A stretch of DNA of 64,000 nt from contig JACRJB010000015.1 of the NCBI GenBank assembly GCA_016215605.1, forward strand, positions 1 to 64,000, given 5' to 3'. The DNA is from Rhodopseudomonas palustris (lineage in GTDB: Bacteria > Pseudomonadota > Alphaproteobacteria > Rhizobiales > Xanthobacteraceae). Positions 44,299-54,060 of this stretch are shown here, piece by piece (position 1 is the stretch's first letter; each line of letters begins with the position of its first letter). The notes beneath the pieces are model-generated. The model saw only the letters and a program-made list of their open reading frames with translations, did no database searches and was not told where the DNA came from. The position numbers were made by a program, and so were the translations under genes.

Positions 44299-45216
44299 TC
44301 AGACTTTTTCGACTTCCGGCCGGCCCAGCAGGCCGGTCGGCATGAAGATCAGCACCACGATCAGGATCGAAAACGCCGCGACGTCCTTGTACTCGACCGA
44401 GAAATACGCCGACCACATCGTCTCGATCAGCCCGATCAACAGGCCGCCGAGCATGGCGCCGGGCAGCGAGCCGATGCCGCCGAGCACGGCGGCAGTGAAC
44501 GCCTTGATGCCGGCGACGAAGCCCATGAAGAAGTCGACCAGCCCGTAATACAGCAGGTACATCATGCCCGCGACCGAGGCGAGCGCGGCGCCGATGACGA
44601 AGGTCATCGAGATGGTGCGGTCGACGTCGACGCCGAGCAGCGACGCCATGGTCTGGTCCTGTTCGCAGGCGCGCATGTCGCGGCCGAGCCGGGTCCGCGA
44701 CACCAGCCAGGTGAAGATCGCCAGCAGCACGATGGTGGTGATCACCACCACGATCTGGACGTTGGACAGCCGGACCACGAAGCCGTCGGCGCCTTCGTGC
44801 AGCGTGTAGCCGCCGGTGATGATCGGCGGCACCGGCTTGACCCGCGCGCCCTGCGCCACCTGCGAGTAGTTCATCAGCACGAACGACATGCCGATCGCCG
44901 ACAGCATCGGGGCGAGGCGGAACGAATGCCGCAGCGGCCGGTAGGCGATCCGCTCGACGGTCCAGCCGTACAGCGCGGTGATCGCCATCGACACCAGCAG
45001 CACCACCAGCAGGATCAGCGGCACGAAGGTGAGGCCGAACGACACCAGGATCAGGAAGCTGATCAGGGCGATGAAGCCGCCGATCATGAAGATGTCGCCA
45101 TGGGCGAAGTTGATCATCCCGACGATGCCGTAGACCATCGTGTAGCCGATCGCGATCAGGCCGTAGATCGAGCCGAGCACGAGGCCGTTGATGAGCTGCT
45201 GGGCGAAATAGTCCAT
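44299..45216 (-). CDS. livH: Branched-chain amino-acid type ABC transporter, permease LivH
   Basis: 305 aa, about 8 membrane segments. Family segments are QQLINGLVLGSIYGLIAIGY, TMVYGIVGMINFAHG, the EAA-like loop MRACEQDQTMASLLGVDVD and VLGGIGSLPGAMLGGLLIG. The start at MDYFAQQLING is typical; the longer upstream frame is not family-like. First gene of the liv operon. The 329-base gap upstream (45217-45545) holds its promoter region and that of the divergent small gene at 45546, with no other gene seen. Confidence 0.95.
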   Translation of the reverse strand: MDYFAQQLINGLVLGSIYGLIAIGYTMVYGIVGMINFAHGDIFMIGGFIALISFLILVSFGLTFVPLILLVVLLVSMAITALYGWTVERIAYRPLRHSFRLAPMLSAIGMSFVLMNYSQVAQGARVKPVPPIITGGYTLHEGADGFVVRLSNVQIVVVITTIVLLAIFTWLVSRTRLGRDMRACEQDQTMASLLGVDVDRTISMTFVIGAALASVAGMMYLLYYGLVDFFMGFVAGIKAFTAAVLGGIGSLPGAMLGGLLIGLIETMWSAYFSVEYKDVAAFSILIVVLIFMPTGLLGRPEVEKV

Positions 45217-45545
45217 GCGCTGCCGCTGTTGTCCGACGGATCGTATCCGACGCCGGAGGGAGAACCGAGTGTTGCGAGGCCGGTGCGCCACCGTAGCGCA
45301 CCCGCTCGCGCCGAAGTGCCGATGCGGCGCGTGACCCGGCAGCCGGAACGTCGCTTCGGTGCGGATTTTGTAACAGTGCGAATTGGTTACGGCAACCGCG
45401 CCGGATTGTGACCTTCGTCCCTGTGGACGACGCGGCGGGCCGGGCCTCGCCGGAGAGGGCGGCGGCGTGCGCCGGGAAGGGAAACTGTTTCGGGCATCGC
45501 GACTTGTTTCAGGCGACTTGAAGCCAACAGCCAGGGAGGAATCAG

Positions 45546-45695
45546 ATGTCGAACAAGGACCAGCAGAAACCGACCCCCAGCCAGAAGCCCCAGCAGCAGC
45601 AACAGGGGGTGAGTTCGAAACCCGGCCAGCAGCAGCAGGAGCCGGGGCGCGACGACAGCGCCGGCAAGGGCCCGAACCAGACCGGCAAGACCTGA
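45546..45695 (+). CDS. 49-aa Gln/Pro-rich small protein
   Basis: A short hydrophilic peptide starting MSNKDQQKPTPSQKPQQQQQ and ending GKGPNQTGKT, rich in Gln, Pro, Lys and Gly with no hydrophobic segment, so probably disordered. Three features argue that it is real: a near-perfect GGGAGGA ribosome site 7 bases before the ATG, a defined stop, and a perfect intrinsic terminator 37 bases after it. No family recognised. A small RNA overlapping the frame would be an alternative reading. Confidence 0.65.
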   Translation: MSNKDQQKPTPSQKPQQQQQGVSSKPGQQQQEPGRDDSAGKGPNQTGKT

Positions 45696-45731
45696 TCGGT
45701 CGCCGATCGCCAATCCCGCTGCCGATCCTGC

Positions 45732-45758
45732 AAATCCCGCCGCAAGGCGGGATTTTTG
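45732..45758 (+). terminator. Rho-independent terminator after the 49-aa gene
   Basis: Perfect 10-bp stem AAATCCCGCC / GGCGGGATTT with a GCAA tetraloop, followed by TTG. A classic intrinsic terminator. Confidence 0.9.
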
Positions 45759-45935
45759 TTGCCAGCAAGTTTTGTGCCCAAACGGGTGGGGCGAGCCCCC
45801 GACCGGCGTCATCCACAGGGGTTAATGAAAATTAAGGTTAACAAAGCCTTTCCATTGTCGCTCGCCGTTAACCGGGTTTAGCTCGCAGCGCCGGTCTCTG
45901 CGATGCGCGGAGGCCGTTTGCAGCGGGAACCGACG

Positions 45936-46460
45936 ATGAAGACCAACTGGCGGATCAGCTCTGTGAACGGCGTGCTGCTCGCCGCCTATTTCATCCCGAC
46001 CTGGCTGATCGTCGCCTTCAAGATCATGGTGTCGCCGATCCACGCGTATTACGACCGGCCCAACATCGCGGTCGCGATCTTCGTCGGCGACCACTTCCAC
46101 CTCGCTGCCGCCGACATGGTGCGGACCGCCTGGCTGCTGGCGCTCGCCAAGCTGACGGTGGTGGCGTTCTTCGCGGTGTTCATCGCGCTGCTGACCCGGC
46201 CGTCGATTCGCAAGGCCGGCGGCTGCGACGAGGCGCTGGCGATCGCGCTGACCTTCGGCAGCGTGATCAGCTTCGCCAGCATGATCATGGCGTCGCAGGT
46301 CGGCGAAATGGAAGCGATGCGGCTGCACGCGACCGAATTGCTGCTGCTGCTCGGCACCGCGATCGTGATGCTGGTTGAGCGGCCCGTGCCGGCGGTCGCC
46401 AGAGTTGCGGAGCAGTCGGCGGTGATGCCGAACTATCCGCATGCGCCGCAGAATTCCTGA
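45936..46460 (+). CDS. Four-helix inner-membrane protein, unknown function
   Basis: 174 aa. Hydrophobic segments lie at about 11-32 (GVLLAAYFIPTWLIVAFKIM), 62-86, 100-122 and 130-147. No recognised family. The ATG at 45936 follows an AT-rich upstream region (45820-45880) with several TTAA tetramers. It stands alone between the 49-aa gene terminator and coxG. Confidence 0.75.
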   Translation: MKTNWRISSVNGVLLAAYFIPTWLIVAFKIMVSPIHAYYDRPNIAVAIFVGDHFHLAAADMVRTAWLLALAKLTVVAFFAVFIALLTRPSIRKAGGCDEALAIALTFGSVISFASMIMASQVGEMEAMRLHATELLLLLGTAIVMLVERPVPAVARVAEQSAVMPNYPHAPQNS

Positions 46461-46631
46461 TTCCTCTCCGAGCCAGCCCGCCGAGCCGAGCTCTATCGCA
46501 CTGCGCAAGGCTTCTATGCTTCGCGCGGAACGACTTGCGGTTCGGCGCTACTTTTGCTTTTGCGAATAGCATGCTTTAGTTGGCGGGCAACGCCGCCGAT
46601 CAAGGCGGCAGATTTCGCGGGAGGACGATCC

Positions 46632-47096
46632 ATGGCCATGACGATGAACGGCGAAGTCCAGCTGGACGCGCCGAAAGATCTGGTGTGGACCAAGCTGAAC
46701 GATCCGGAAGTGCTGAAGCAGTGCATTCCGGGCTGCGAGGAGCTCGAGAAGACCGAGGACCAGGAGGGCTTTCGCGCGGTCGCCAAGCTCAAGGTCGGGC
46801 CGGTCTCGGCGCGCTTCAAGGGCCGCGTGACGCTCAGCGATCTCGATCCGCCGAACGGCTACAAGATCACCGGCGAGGGTGAGGGCGGCGTCGCCGGCTT
46901 CGCCAAGGGCGGCGCGGTGGTCGGGCTGTCCGACAAGGACGGCGGCACGCTGCTGTCCTACGACGTCGAGGCGCATATCGGCGGCAAGCTGGCGCAGCTC
47001 GGGCAGCGGCTGATCAACGGCTCGGCGAAGAAGCTCGCCGACGAGTTCTTCGCCAATTTCTCCAAGGCGGTTCAGAACGGCAACGGCGGCGCCTGA
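46632..47096 (+). CDS. coxG: CoxG-family SRPBCC protein
   Basis: 154 aa. Opens MTMNGEVQLDAPKDLVWTKL, then DPEVLKQCIPGCEELEK, the standard CoxG N-terminus. A later segment, GEGEGGVAGFAKGGA, forms the SRPBCC pocket. CoxG is linked to membrane recruitment of CO dehydrogenase and carries quinone-type ligands in relatives. It is followed after 186 bases by coxS, with the palindrome AAGATATCTT (47204-47213) in the gap. Two ATGs 6 bases apart are possible starts. Confidence 0.92.
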   Translation: MAMTMNGEVQLDAPKDLVWTKLNDPEVLKQCIPGCEELEKTEDQEGFRAVAKLKVGPVSARFKGRVTLSDLDPPNGYKITGEGEGGVAGFAKGGAVVGLSDKDGGTLLSYDVEAHIGGKLAQLGQRLINGSAKKLADEFFANFSKAVQNGNGGA

Positions 47097-47282
47097 TCGC
47101 GCCGCGCAGGCATTGTCGCCGTCGTCATCACGCTCCCGTTATCAAGCGTTACCCGCGCTTGCGATGTTCCGATCGGAGGTTGCCGATCCGGATGTTGCCC
47201 CCTAAGATATCTTCAAGAAACACAACTAAAACGTGAAATGGCTGCCGTGCAATGCGGCGGTGCGAAATGAACGAGAGGGCCG

Positions 47283-47768
47283 ATGGCCAAGATTTCACTG
47301 ATCGTCAATGGCAATCCCGTGACCGCGAACGTCGACCCGCGCACGCTGCTGGTGCAGTTTCTGCGCGAACATCTGCGGCTCACCGGCACCCATGTCGGCT
47401 GTGACACCTCGCAGTGCGGCGCCTGCGTCGTCCACGTCGACGGCAAGGCGGTGAAGTCCTGCACCACGCTGGCGGTGATGGCGGACGGCCACGAGGTGAC
47501 GACGATCGAGGGACTTGCGGCCGACGGCGCGCCGCTGCATCCGATGCAGGAAGCCTTCCGTGAGAATCATGGCCTGCAGTGCGGTTTCTGCACCCCGGGC
47601 ATGATCATGACCGCGGTCGATCTGGTGAAGCGCAAGGGCCACGATCTGTCCGACGCCACGATTCGCGAGGAGCTCGAGGGCAATCTGTGCCGCTGCACCG
47701 GCTATCAGAACATCGTGCTGTCGATCGCGGCCGGCGCCAAGGCGATGGCGAATTCCGACCGCGCATAA
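47283..47768 (+). CDS. coxS: CO dehydrogenase-type iron-sulfur (small) subunit
   Basis: 161 aa. An N-terminal plant-type [2Fe-2S] domain has CDTSQCGAC and a later Cys in [12 protein letters not shown]-terminal helical [2Fe-2S] domain has GFCTPGMIM and [11 protein letters not shown]. It transfers electrons between the molybdenum subunit and the FAD subunit of xanthine oxidase-family enzymes. The next gene, 46 bases downstream, is the FAD subunit. The large Mo-binding subunit that normally completes the complex is not encoded here. Confidence 0.94.
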   Translation: MAKISLIVNGNPVTANVDPRTLLVQFLREHLRLTGTHVGCDTSQCGACVVHVDGKAVKSCTTLAVMADGHEVTTIEGLAADGAPLHPMQEAFRENHGLQCGFCTPGMIMTAVDLVKRKGHDLSDATIREELEGNLCRCTGYQNIVLSIAAGAKAMANSDRA

Positions 47769-47814
47769 TGCGTCACGGACCGAGATAAGCGCAGGCTAGG
47801 GCCAGGGAAGCTCA

Positions 47815-48621
47815 ATGTACGAATTCAAATATCATCGCCCCGCGACCGTCCGTCAGGCTGCGAATCTGCTGATCAAGAACGAGGACGCCAAGGTGATCGC
47901 CGGCGGCCACACGCTGCTGCCGGTGATGAAGCAGCGCCTCGCGGCGCCGCCGCATCTGGTCGACCTGTCGCATGTCGAGGGCCTCGACGGCATCGAGATG
48001 AAGGGCCGTTCGCTGGTGATCGGCGCCACCGCCAAGCACGCCGATGTCGCCAATTCGCCGATCGTCGGCGAGGCGATTCCGGCGCTGGCCGAGCTGGCGT
48101 CGCTGATCGGCGATCCGGCGGTGCGCCACAAGGGCACGATCGGCGGCTCGCTCGCCAACAACGACCCGACCGCGGACTATCCGGCGGCGGTGATGGCGCT
48201 CGGCGCCACCATCGTCACCAACAAGCGCAAGCTGAAGCCGGAAGAGTTCTTCCAGGGCCTTTTCACCACCGCGCTGGAGCCGGACGAGATCATCGTCAAG
48301 GTGCAGTTTCCGCTGCCGAAGAAGGCCGCCTACGTCAAATTCCGCAACCAGGCCTCGCGCTACGCGCTGGTCGGCGTGTTCGTCGCGCGGCGACCGTCGG
48401 ATGTCGCCGTGGCGGTGACCGGCGCCGGCTCCGAGGGCGTGTTCCGCGTCACGGCGTTCGAGGAAGCGCTGAAGGCACGCTTCAATGCGAAGTCGCTCGA
48501 CGGCATCCACGTCCCGCACGACGGGCTGAACAGCGATCTGCACGGCAGCGCCGAATATCGCGCGCATCTGATCGGCGTGCTGGCCAAGCGTGCGGTCGAT
48601 GCCGCCAACGGCAAGGCGTGA
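47815..48621 (+). CDS. coxM: CO dehydrogenase-type FAD-binding (medium) subunit
   Basis: 268 aa. FAD pyrophosphate motifs are AGGHTLLPVMKQRL (about residues 28-41) and TIGGSLANNDPTADYP (about 109-124), both diagnostic of CoxM/xanthine dehydrogenase FAD subunits. A C-terminal CO-dehydrogenase flavoprotein domain follows. AGGGAAG precedes the ATG. It lies between coxS and coxD on one strand. Confidence 0.94.
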   Translation: MYEFKYHRPATVRQAANLLIKNEDAKVIAGGHTLLPVMKQRLAAPPHLVDLSHVEGLDGIEMKGRSLVIGATAKHADVANSPIVGEAIPALAELASLIGDPAVRHKGTIGGSLANNDPTADYPAAVMALGATIVTNKRKLKPEEFFQGLFTTALEPDEIIVKVQFPLPKKAAYVKFRNQASRYALVGVFVARRPSDVAVAVTGAGSEGVFRVTAFEEALKARFNAKSLDGIHVPHDGLNSDLHGSAEYRAHLIGVLAKRAVDAANGKA

Positions 48622-48654
48622 CCTTGCGATCGGACCGCGCATGAGCGTTACCCC

Positions 48655-49563
<909 letters not shown>

Positions 49564-49608
49564 CAAGCTTTTGGTTCATCTTCAGCGTTGCCCCGATTGC
49601 GGCGCGCT

Positions 49609-49714
49609 CCCTCGCCCCGCTCTTGCGGGGAGAGGGTCGGGGTGAGGGGCGGCCCCAGGCACCGTGCTCGCGTCGCCCTCACCCCACCCCTCTCCCGCAA
49701 GCGGGAGAGGGAGC
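49609..49714. repeat. Inverted repeat, family E copy 2
   Basis: CCCTCGCCCCGCTCTTGCGG and GGGAGAGGGTCGGGGTGAGG on the left are mirrored by CCCTCACCCCACCCCTCTCC and CGCAAGCGGGAGAGGGAG on the right. It interrupts the cox cluster between coxD and coxE. Confidence 0.75.
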
Positions 49715-49778
49715 AGGCCGTGCGGGCGGCGAGGCTGTGCACTGACTAAGAGCGACATTGTGCACTGATTGAGAGTTT

Positions 49779-49875
49779 GTCATTCCGGGGCGCGCCCCTT
49801 GGCGCGAACCCGGAATCTGAAACGGGCAGGACGGCAGAGATTCCGGGCTCGCGCTGCGCGCGCCCCGGAATGACG
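49779..49875. repeat. Palindromic repeat, family B copy 5
   Basis: GTCATTCCGGGGCGCGCCC ... GAACCCGGAATC ... GATTCCGGGCTCGCG ... CGCGCCCCGGAATGACG. It ends 19 bases before the coxE start and so lies where the ribosome site and 5' leader would be. Confidence 0.8.
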
Positions 49876-49894
49876 AATGATAGGTCCTTGAGCG

Positions 49895-51112
49895 ATGCAG
49901 CGTAACCCGATGACCGCGATGGATCACCTCAACCCGCCGACCGGGATGATGGCCGACAATGTCGTCGGCTTTGCGCGGGCGCTGCGCGCCGCCGGGTTGC
50001 CGGTCGGGCCGGGCGCGGTGATCGATGCGCTGGAGGCGCTGAAGCTGATCGAGATCGGCAACCGGCAGGACGTCTACGCCACGCTGGAAGCGATCTTCGT
50101 CAAGCGGCACGAGCACGCGCTGATCTTCGCCCAGGCGTTCGCGCTGTTCTTCCGCGCCGCGGAGGAATGGCAGCACATGCTGGATTCGATCCCGCTGCCG
50201 GATCACGCCAAGAAGAAGCCACCGCCGGCGTCGCGCCGGGTGCAGGAGGCGATGGCGCCGTCGACGACGCGCGACTTTCCCTCCGCCGAGGAGCAGGAAG
50301 TGCGGCTCGCGGTGTCCGACAAGGAGATTCTGCAGAAGAAGGACTTCGCGCAGATGAGCGCGGCGGAGATCGCCGAGGTGACGCGGTCGATCGCGCGGAT
50401 GCGGCTGCCGCAGGCGGAGCTGCGCACCCGCCGCGTCCGGCCCGACAAGCGCGGCCTCAAGCTCGATTTGCGCCGCACTTTGCGTGCCAGTCTGCGCACC
50501 GGCGGCGACATCGTCGACATCCGCAAGCTCGGGCTGATCGACAAGCCGGCGCCGATCGTTGCGCTGCTGGATATCTCCGGCTCGATGAGCGAGTACACGC
50601 GGCTGTTTCTGCACTTCCTCCACGCCATCACCGACGACCGCAAGCGCGTCTCGACCTTCCTGTTCGGCACCCGGCTGACCAACGTCACCCGCGCCTTGCG
50701 TGCGCGCGATCCCGACGAGGCGCTGGCGAGTTGCACGTCGTCGGTCGAGGATTGGGCCGGCGGCACTCGGATCGCGACCTCGCTGCACGGCTTCAACAAG
50801 CTGTGGGCCCGCCGGGTGCTGGGGCAGGGCGCCATCGTGCTGCTGATCTCCGACGGGCTGGAGCGCGAGGCCGATTCCAAGCTCGCCTTCGAGATGGACC
50901 GCCTGCATCGCTCCTGCCGGCGGCTGATCTGGCTCAATCCGCTGTTGCGCTATGACGGTTTCGAGCCACGCGCACAGGGCATCAAAATGATGCTGCCGCA
51001 CGTTGACGAATTCCGGCCGGTGCATAATTTGACCTCGATGCGGGGGCTGATCGAGGCGCTGTCCTCGGCGCCGCCGCCGCACCATTTCAGCGCGATCCGC
51101 TCGGCCGCGTAG
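49895..51112 (+). CDS. coxE: VWA-domain protein, CoxE
   Basis: 405 aa. The N-terminal CoxE region is GLPVGPGAVIDALEALKLI. A VWA domain in the C-terminal half has the MIDAS motif LLDISGSMSEYTRL, with later Thr/Asp in GGTRIATSL and VLLISDGLERE. It is a partner of CoxD in active-site maturation. Three in-frame ATGs (49895, 49910, 49919) are possible starts; the first is listed. A repeat block separates it from coxD, but the strand is the same. Confidence 0.92.
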   Translation: MQRNPMTAMDHLNPPTGMMADNVVGFARALRAAGLPVGPGAVIDALEALKLIEIGNRQDVYATLEAIFVKRHEHALIFAQAFALFFRAAEEWQHMLDSIPLPDHAKKKPPPASRRVQEAMAPSTTRDFPSAEEQEVRLAVSDKEILQKKDFAQMSAAEIAEVTRSIARMRLPQAELRTRRVRPDKRGLKLDLRRTLRASLRTGGDIVDIRKLGLIDKPAPIVALLDISGSMSEYTRLFLHFLHAITDDRKRVSTFLFGTRLTNVTRALRARDPDEALASCTSSVEDWAGGTRIATSLHGFNKLWARRVLGQGAIVLLISDGLEREADSKLAFEMDRLHRSCRRLIWLNPLLRYDGFEPRAQGIKMMLPHVDEFRPVHNLTSMRGLIEALSSAPPPHHFSAIRSAA

Positions 51113-51139
51113 CCAAGTCATTCGCAGAGGAGACGTCCG

Positions 51140-51463
51140 ATGCTCGACCGCGACGAAGACATTCTCAAAGCGGCGGAAGACTGGAAGAAGGCCGGCCACG
51201 GCGTGGCGCTCGCCACCGTGGTCGAGACCTGGGGCTCGGCGCCGCGCCCCGCCGGCTCCAGCCTGGTGATCAACAACGACGGCACCTTCCTCGGCTCGGT
51301 GTCCGGCGGCTGCGTCGAAGGCGCGGTGGTGACCGAGGCGCTCGACGTGATCGAGAGCGGCGCGCCGAAGCTGCTCGAATTCGGCGTCGCCGACGAGACC
51401 GCCTGGAAGGTCGGCCTGTCCTGCGGCGGCACCATCCGGGTATTCGTCGAGAAGGTCGGTTAG
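51140..51463 (+). CDS. XdhC/CoxI-type N-terminal domain protein
   Basis: 107 aa, only the N-terminal half of XdhC/CoxI: VALATVVETWGSAPRPAGS, LGSVSGGCVEGAVV and GLSCGGTIRVFVEKVG. XdhC proteins deliver sulfurated molybdenum cofactor to the apoenzyme. The Rossmann C-terminal half is encoded by a separate gene at 51673, after a repeat. It starts 28 bases after coxE with a GGAG site. A natural split rather than a frameshift: both parts have clean ends. Confidence 0.88.
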   Translation: MLDRDEDILKAAEDWKKAGHGVALATVVETWGSAPRPAGSSLVINNDGTFLGSVSGGCVEGAVVTEALDVIESGAPKLLEFGVADETAWKVGLSCGGTIRVFVEKVG

Positions 51464-51492
51464 TCGCAGGGGCGAGGAAGTGAGAGTCTCTC

Positions 51493-51608
51493 CGTCATTG
51501 CAGAGCGAAGCAAGCCAGAAGCGCGGTGCACTGAGCTGGATTGCTTCGTCGCGGAGCCTGTCCTCGGACGGCGCTGAGCGCCGATCCGGGGGCTCCTCAC
51601 AATGACGG
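51493..51608. repeat. Palindromic repeat between the two xdhC halves
   Basis: Begins CGTCATTGCAGAGCGAAGC and ends CTCCTCACAATGACGG, with inner GGATTGCTTCGTCGCGGAG and CTCGGACGGCGCTGAGCGCC blocks. Related in style to family D. Confidence 0.65.
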
Positions 51609-51672
51609 AGTTTCATTTCCAGGGCCGTTATCTTCGGCTTGGTTCTGATGTGCGATTGAAGCAAGTGGGGCC

Positions 51673-52380
51673 GTGACTGTGAAGTTCGAAACACTGCAGC
51701 AACTCAATGCCGAACGCGCCGCGCGCCGTCCGGCTGTGGTTATCACCGACACGGCGACCGGCGAACAGCGGCTGGTGAAGGCCGCCGAGATCGCCGCCGA
51801 TCCGCTCGCCGCGGAGCTCGGCAAGCAGCTGCGCATGGGCAAGAGCGCGACCATCGAGGCAAATGGCAAGAAGCTGTTTCTCAACGTCTATGCGCCGACC
51901 GCCAGACTGGTGATCGTGGGCGCCGTGCATATCAGCCAGGCGCTGGCGCCGCTGGCGCGCTCGCTCGGCTACGACGTCACCGTGGTCGATCCGCGCACCG
52001 CCTTCGCCAGTCCGGAGCGCTTCCCCGACGTGCCGCTGATCGCCGAGTGGCCGGACGTCGCGCTGCCGCCGCTGAACATCGATCACTACACCGCCTTCGT
52101 CGCGCTCACGCACGATCCGAAGATCGACGATCCGGCGCTGCTGCATGCGTTCGCGCGCGACTGCTTCTACATCGGCGCGCTCGGCTCGAAGAAGACCCAC
52201 GCCCGGCGCGTCGACCGCCTGAAGGAGCAGGGCGCCTCCGAGGCGGACGTCGCCCGCATCCACGCGCCGATCGGGCTGTCGATCGGTGCGGTGTCGCCGT
52301 CGGAGATCGCGGTGTCGATCATGGCCGAGATCACCGCGACGCTGCGGATGCCGGCGTCGTCCAAGGCGGCTGCGGCATGA
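51673..52380 (+). CDS. XdhC Rossmann-domain protein
   Basis: 235 aa. The C-terminal XdhC domain is seen as RLVIVGAVHISQALAPLARS (dinucleotide-fold glycine loop with GAVH), VVDPRTAFASPERFP, YIGALGSKKTHARRVDRL and APIGLSIGAVSPSEIAVSIM. The start is GTG at 51673. Residues 1-70 are a short alpha/beta lead-in not typical of XdhC. It overlaps the next gene by an ATGA junction. Together with the 107-aa protein at 51140, it would supply a complete XdhC function. Confidence 0.9.
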   Translation: MTVKFETLQQLNAERAARRPAVVITDTATGEQRLVKAAEIAADPLAAELGKQLRMGKSATIEANGKKLFLNVYAPTARLVIVGAVHISQALAPLARSLGYDVTVVDPRTAFASPERFPDVPLIAEWPDVALPPLNIDHYTAFVALTHDPKIDDPALLHAFARDCFYIGALGSKKTHARRVDRLKEQGASEADVARIHAPIGLSIGAVSPSEIAVSIMAEITATLRMPASSKAAAA

Positions 52381-53978
52381 AATTCGGTCCGCGCCGCCCG
52401 GCCGATGCGATCGGCGGCGTCACCGTGCATTCGCTGCGGCAGAACGGCCTGCTGCTGAAGAAGGGCACCGCGATCGGCGCGGCCGAGGTCGCCGCGCTCG
52501 AAAAAGCCTGCGTGGCCGAGATCGTCGTGGTGCAGCTCGAGCCGGGCGACGTCTCCGAAGACGTCGCCGCCGCCGACGTGGCGAAAGCCGTCGCCGGCGA
52601 CGGCGTCCACGTCGAGCGCGCCTTCACCGGCCGCGCCAATCTGTTCGCGCAGCGCCCCGGCGTGCTGGTGGTCGATCGCGCCGCGGTGGATCGCGTCAAC
52701 GCGGTCGACGAGGCGATCACCTTCGCGACGCTGCCGGCGTTCAAGCCGGTGGTCGAAGGCGAGATGATCGCGACCGTCAAGCTGATCCCGTTCGGCGTCG
52801 AAGGCGAGCTGCGCGACGCCGCGGTGGCGGCGGCGCAGGGCTCGGCGCTGCGGGTCGCGCCCTATGTGATCAAGCGCGTCGGCATCGTCTCGACGCAACT
52901 GCCGGGCCTCGCCAGCAAGGTGATCGACAAGACGCTGCGCGTCACCGCCGAGCGGCTGGCGCCCGCCGGTGCCGAAATCATCGCCGAGCGCCGCATCGCG
53001 CATGACGAGACTGCGTTGACAGCGGCGCTGCAGGAGTTGCTCGGGCTCGGCGCCGAGCTGGTGATCGTGTTCGGCGCCTCGGCGATCGCCGACCGCCGCG
53101 ACGTGATCCCGGCGGCGATCGGCGCCATCGGCGGAAAGATCGAACATTTCGGCATGCCGGTCGATCCCGGCAACCTGTTGCTGATCGGCTCGGCCTCCGG
53201 CGTGCCGGTGCTCGGCGCGCCGGGCTGCGCGCGCTCGCCGGTCGAGAACGGCTTCGACTGGGTGCTGATGCGGCTGCTCGCCGGGCTGAAAGTCACGCGC
53301 GCCGACATCACCGGCATGGGCGTCGGCGGCTTGTTGATGGAAATCGTGACGCGGCCGCAGCCGCGGCTGCCGGTCGCCGAAGGCGGCCGCAACGTCGCGG
53401 CGATCGTGCTCGCCGCCGGCCGCTCGACCCGGATGGGCGGGCCGAACAAATTGCTCGCCGAACTCGGCGGCGTGCCGCTGGTGCGGATCGTCGCCGAACG
53501 ATTGCAGGCGTCCAAGGCCGCGCGCGTCATCGTCGTCACCGGGCATCAGGCCGACAAGGTCGAGGCGGCGCTGGCCGGCCTCGACGTTGCGTTCGTCCAC
53601 AATCCGGCCTTCGCCGAAGGGATCGCCTCGTCGGTGAAGGCCGGCATCGGCGCGGTCCCCCACGATGCCGACGGCGCCGCCGTCTGTCTCGGCGACATGC
53701 CGCTGATCGATGCCGAGCTGATCGACAGACTGATCGACGCGTTCGACCCCGATCGCGGCGCCCTGATCGCGGTGCCGGTGGCGGACGGCCGCCGCGGCAA
53801 TCCGGTGCTGTGGTCGCGGCGTTTCTTCAGCGAGCTGATGACGCTCGACGGCGATATCGGCGCGCGGCATCTGATCGCCAAGCACGGCGAGGCGGTGGCC
53901 GAAGTGCCGGTCGACGGCCACGCTGCGTTTCTCGACATCGACACGCCCCAGGCGCTGGAAGACGCCCGCCGCGGCTGA
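52377..53978 (+). CDS. MPT-binding domain / molybdenum cofactor cytidylyltransferase fusion
   Basis: 533 aa, two domains. Residues about 1-340 are a MoeA/MogA-like molybdopterin-binding protein, with VIVFGASAIADRRDVIPAAI and GMPVDPGNLLLIG. Residues about 345-533 are a MocA/MobA-type nucleotidyltransferase with VLAAGRSTRMGGPNKLLAEL and LGDMPLIDAELI. The second half should transfer CMP to molybdopterin, making the MCD cofactor used by CO dehydrogenase-type enzymes. The ATG overlaps the previous stop (ATGA). The fusion is a recurrent architecture in cox clusters. Confidence 0.9.
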   Translation: MKFGPRRPADAIGGVTVHSLRQNGLLLKKGTAIGAAEVAALEKACVAEIVVVQLEPGDVSEDVAAADVAKAVAGDGVHVERAFTGRANLFAQRPGVLVVDRAAVDRVNAVDEAITFATLPAFKPVVEGEMIATVKLIPFGVEGELRDAAVAAAQGSALRVAPYVIKRVGIVSTQLPGLASKVIDKTLRVTAERLAPAGAEIIAERRIAHDETALTAALQELLGLGAELVIVFGASAIADRRDVIPAAIGAIGGKIEHFGMPVDPGNLLLIGSASGVPVLGAPGCARSPVENGFDWVLMRLLAGLKVTRADITGMGVGGLLMEIVTRPQPRLPVAEGGRNVAAIVLAAGRSTRMGGPNKLLAELGGVPLVRIVAERLQASKAARVIVVTGHQADKVEAALAGLDVAFVHNPAFAEGIASSVKAGIGAVPHDADGAAVCLGDMPLIDAELIDRLIDAFDPDRGALIAVPVADGRRGNPVLWSRRFFSELMTLDGDIGARHLIAKHGEAVAEVPVDGHAAFLDIDTPQALEDARRG

Positions 53979-54060
53979 CCGCCCGGAGCGACGGATTATT
54001 CACCAAGTTGAAAGTCCTTCCCGCTTAGAGTTCCGCCGGGTTTACTCGGGGGAGGGAATC

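Noticed and set aside
45822..45871. Cluster of TTAA tetramers upstream of the membrane protein at 45936 (possible CtrA sites)
   Set aside because: Spacing between TTAA elements is 6, 2 and 26 bases, not the 7 required for a full CtrA site.
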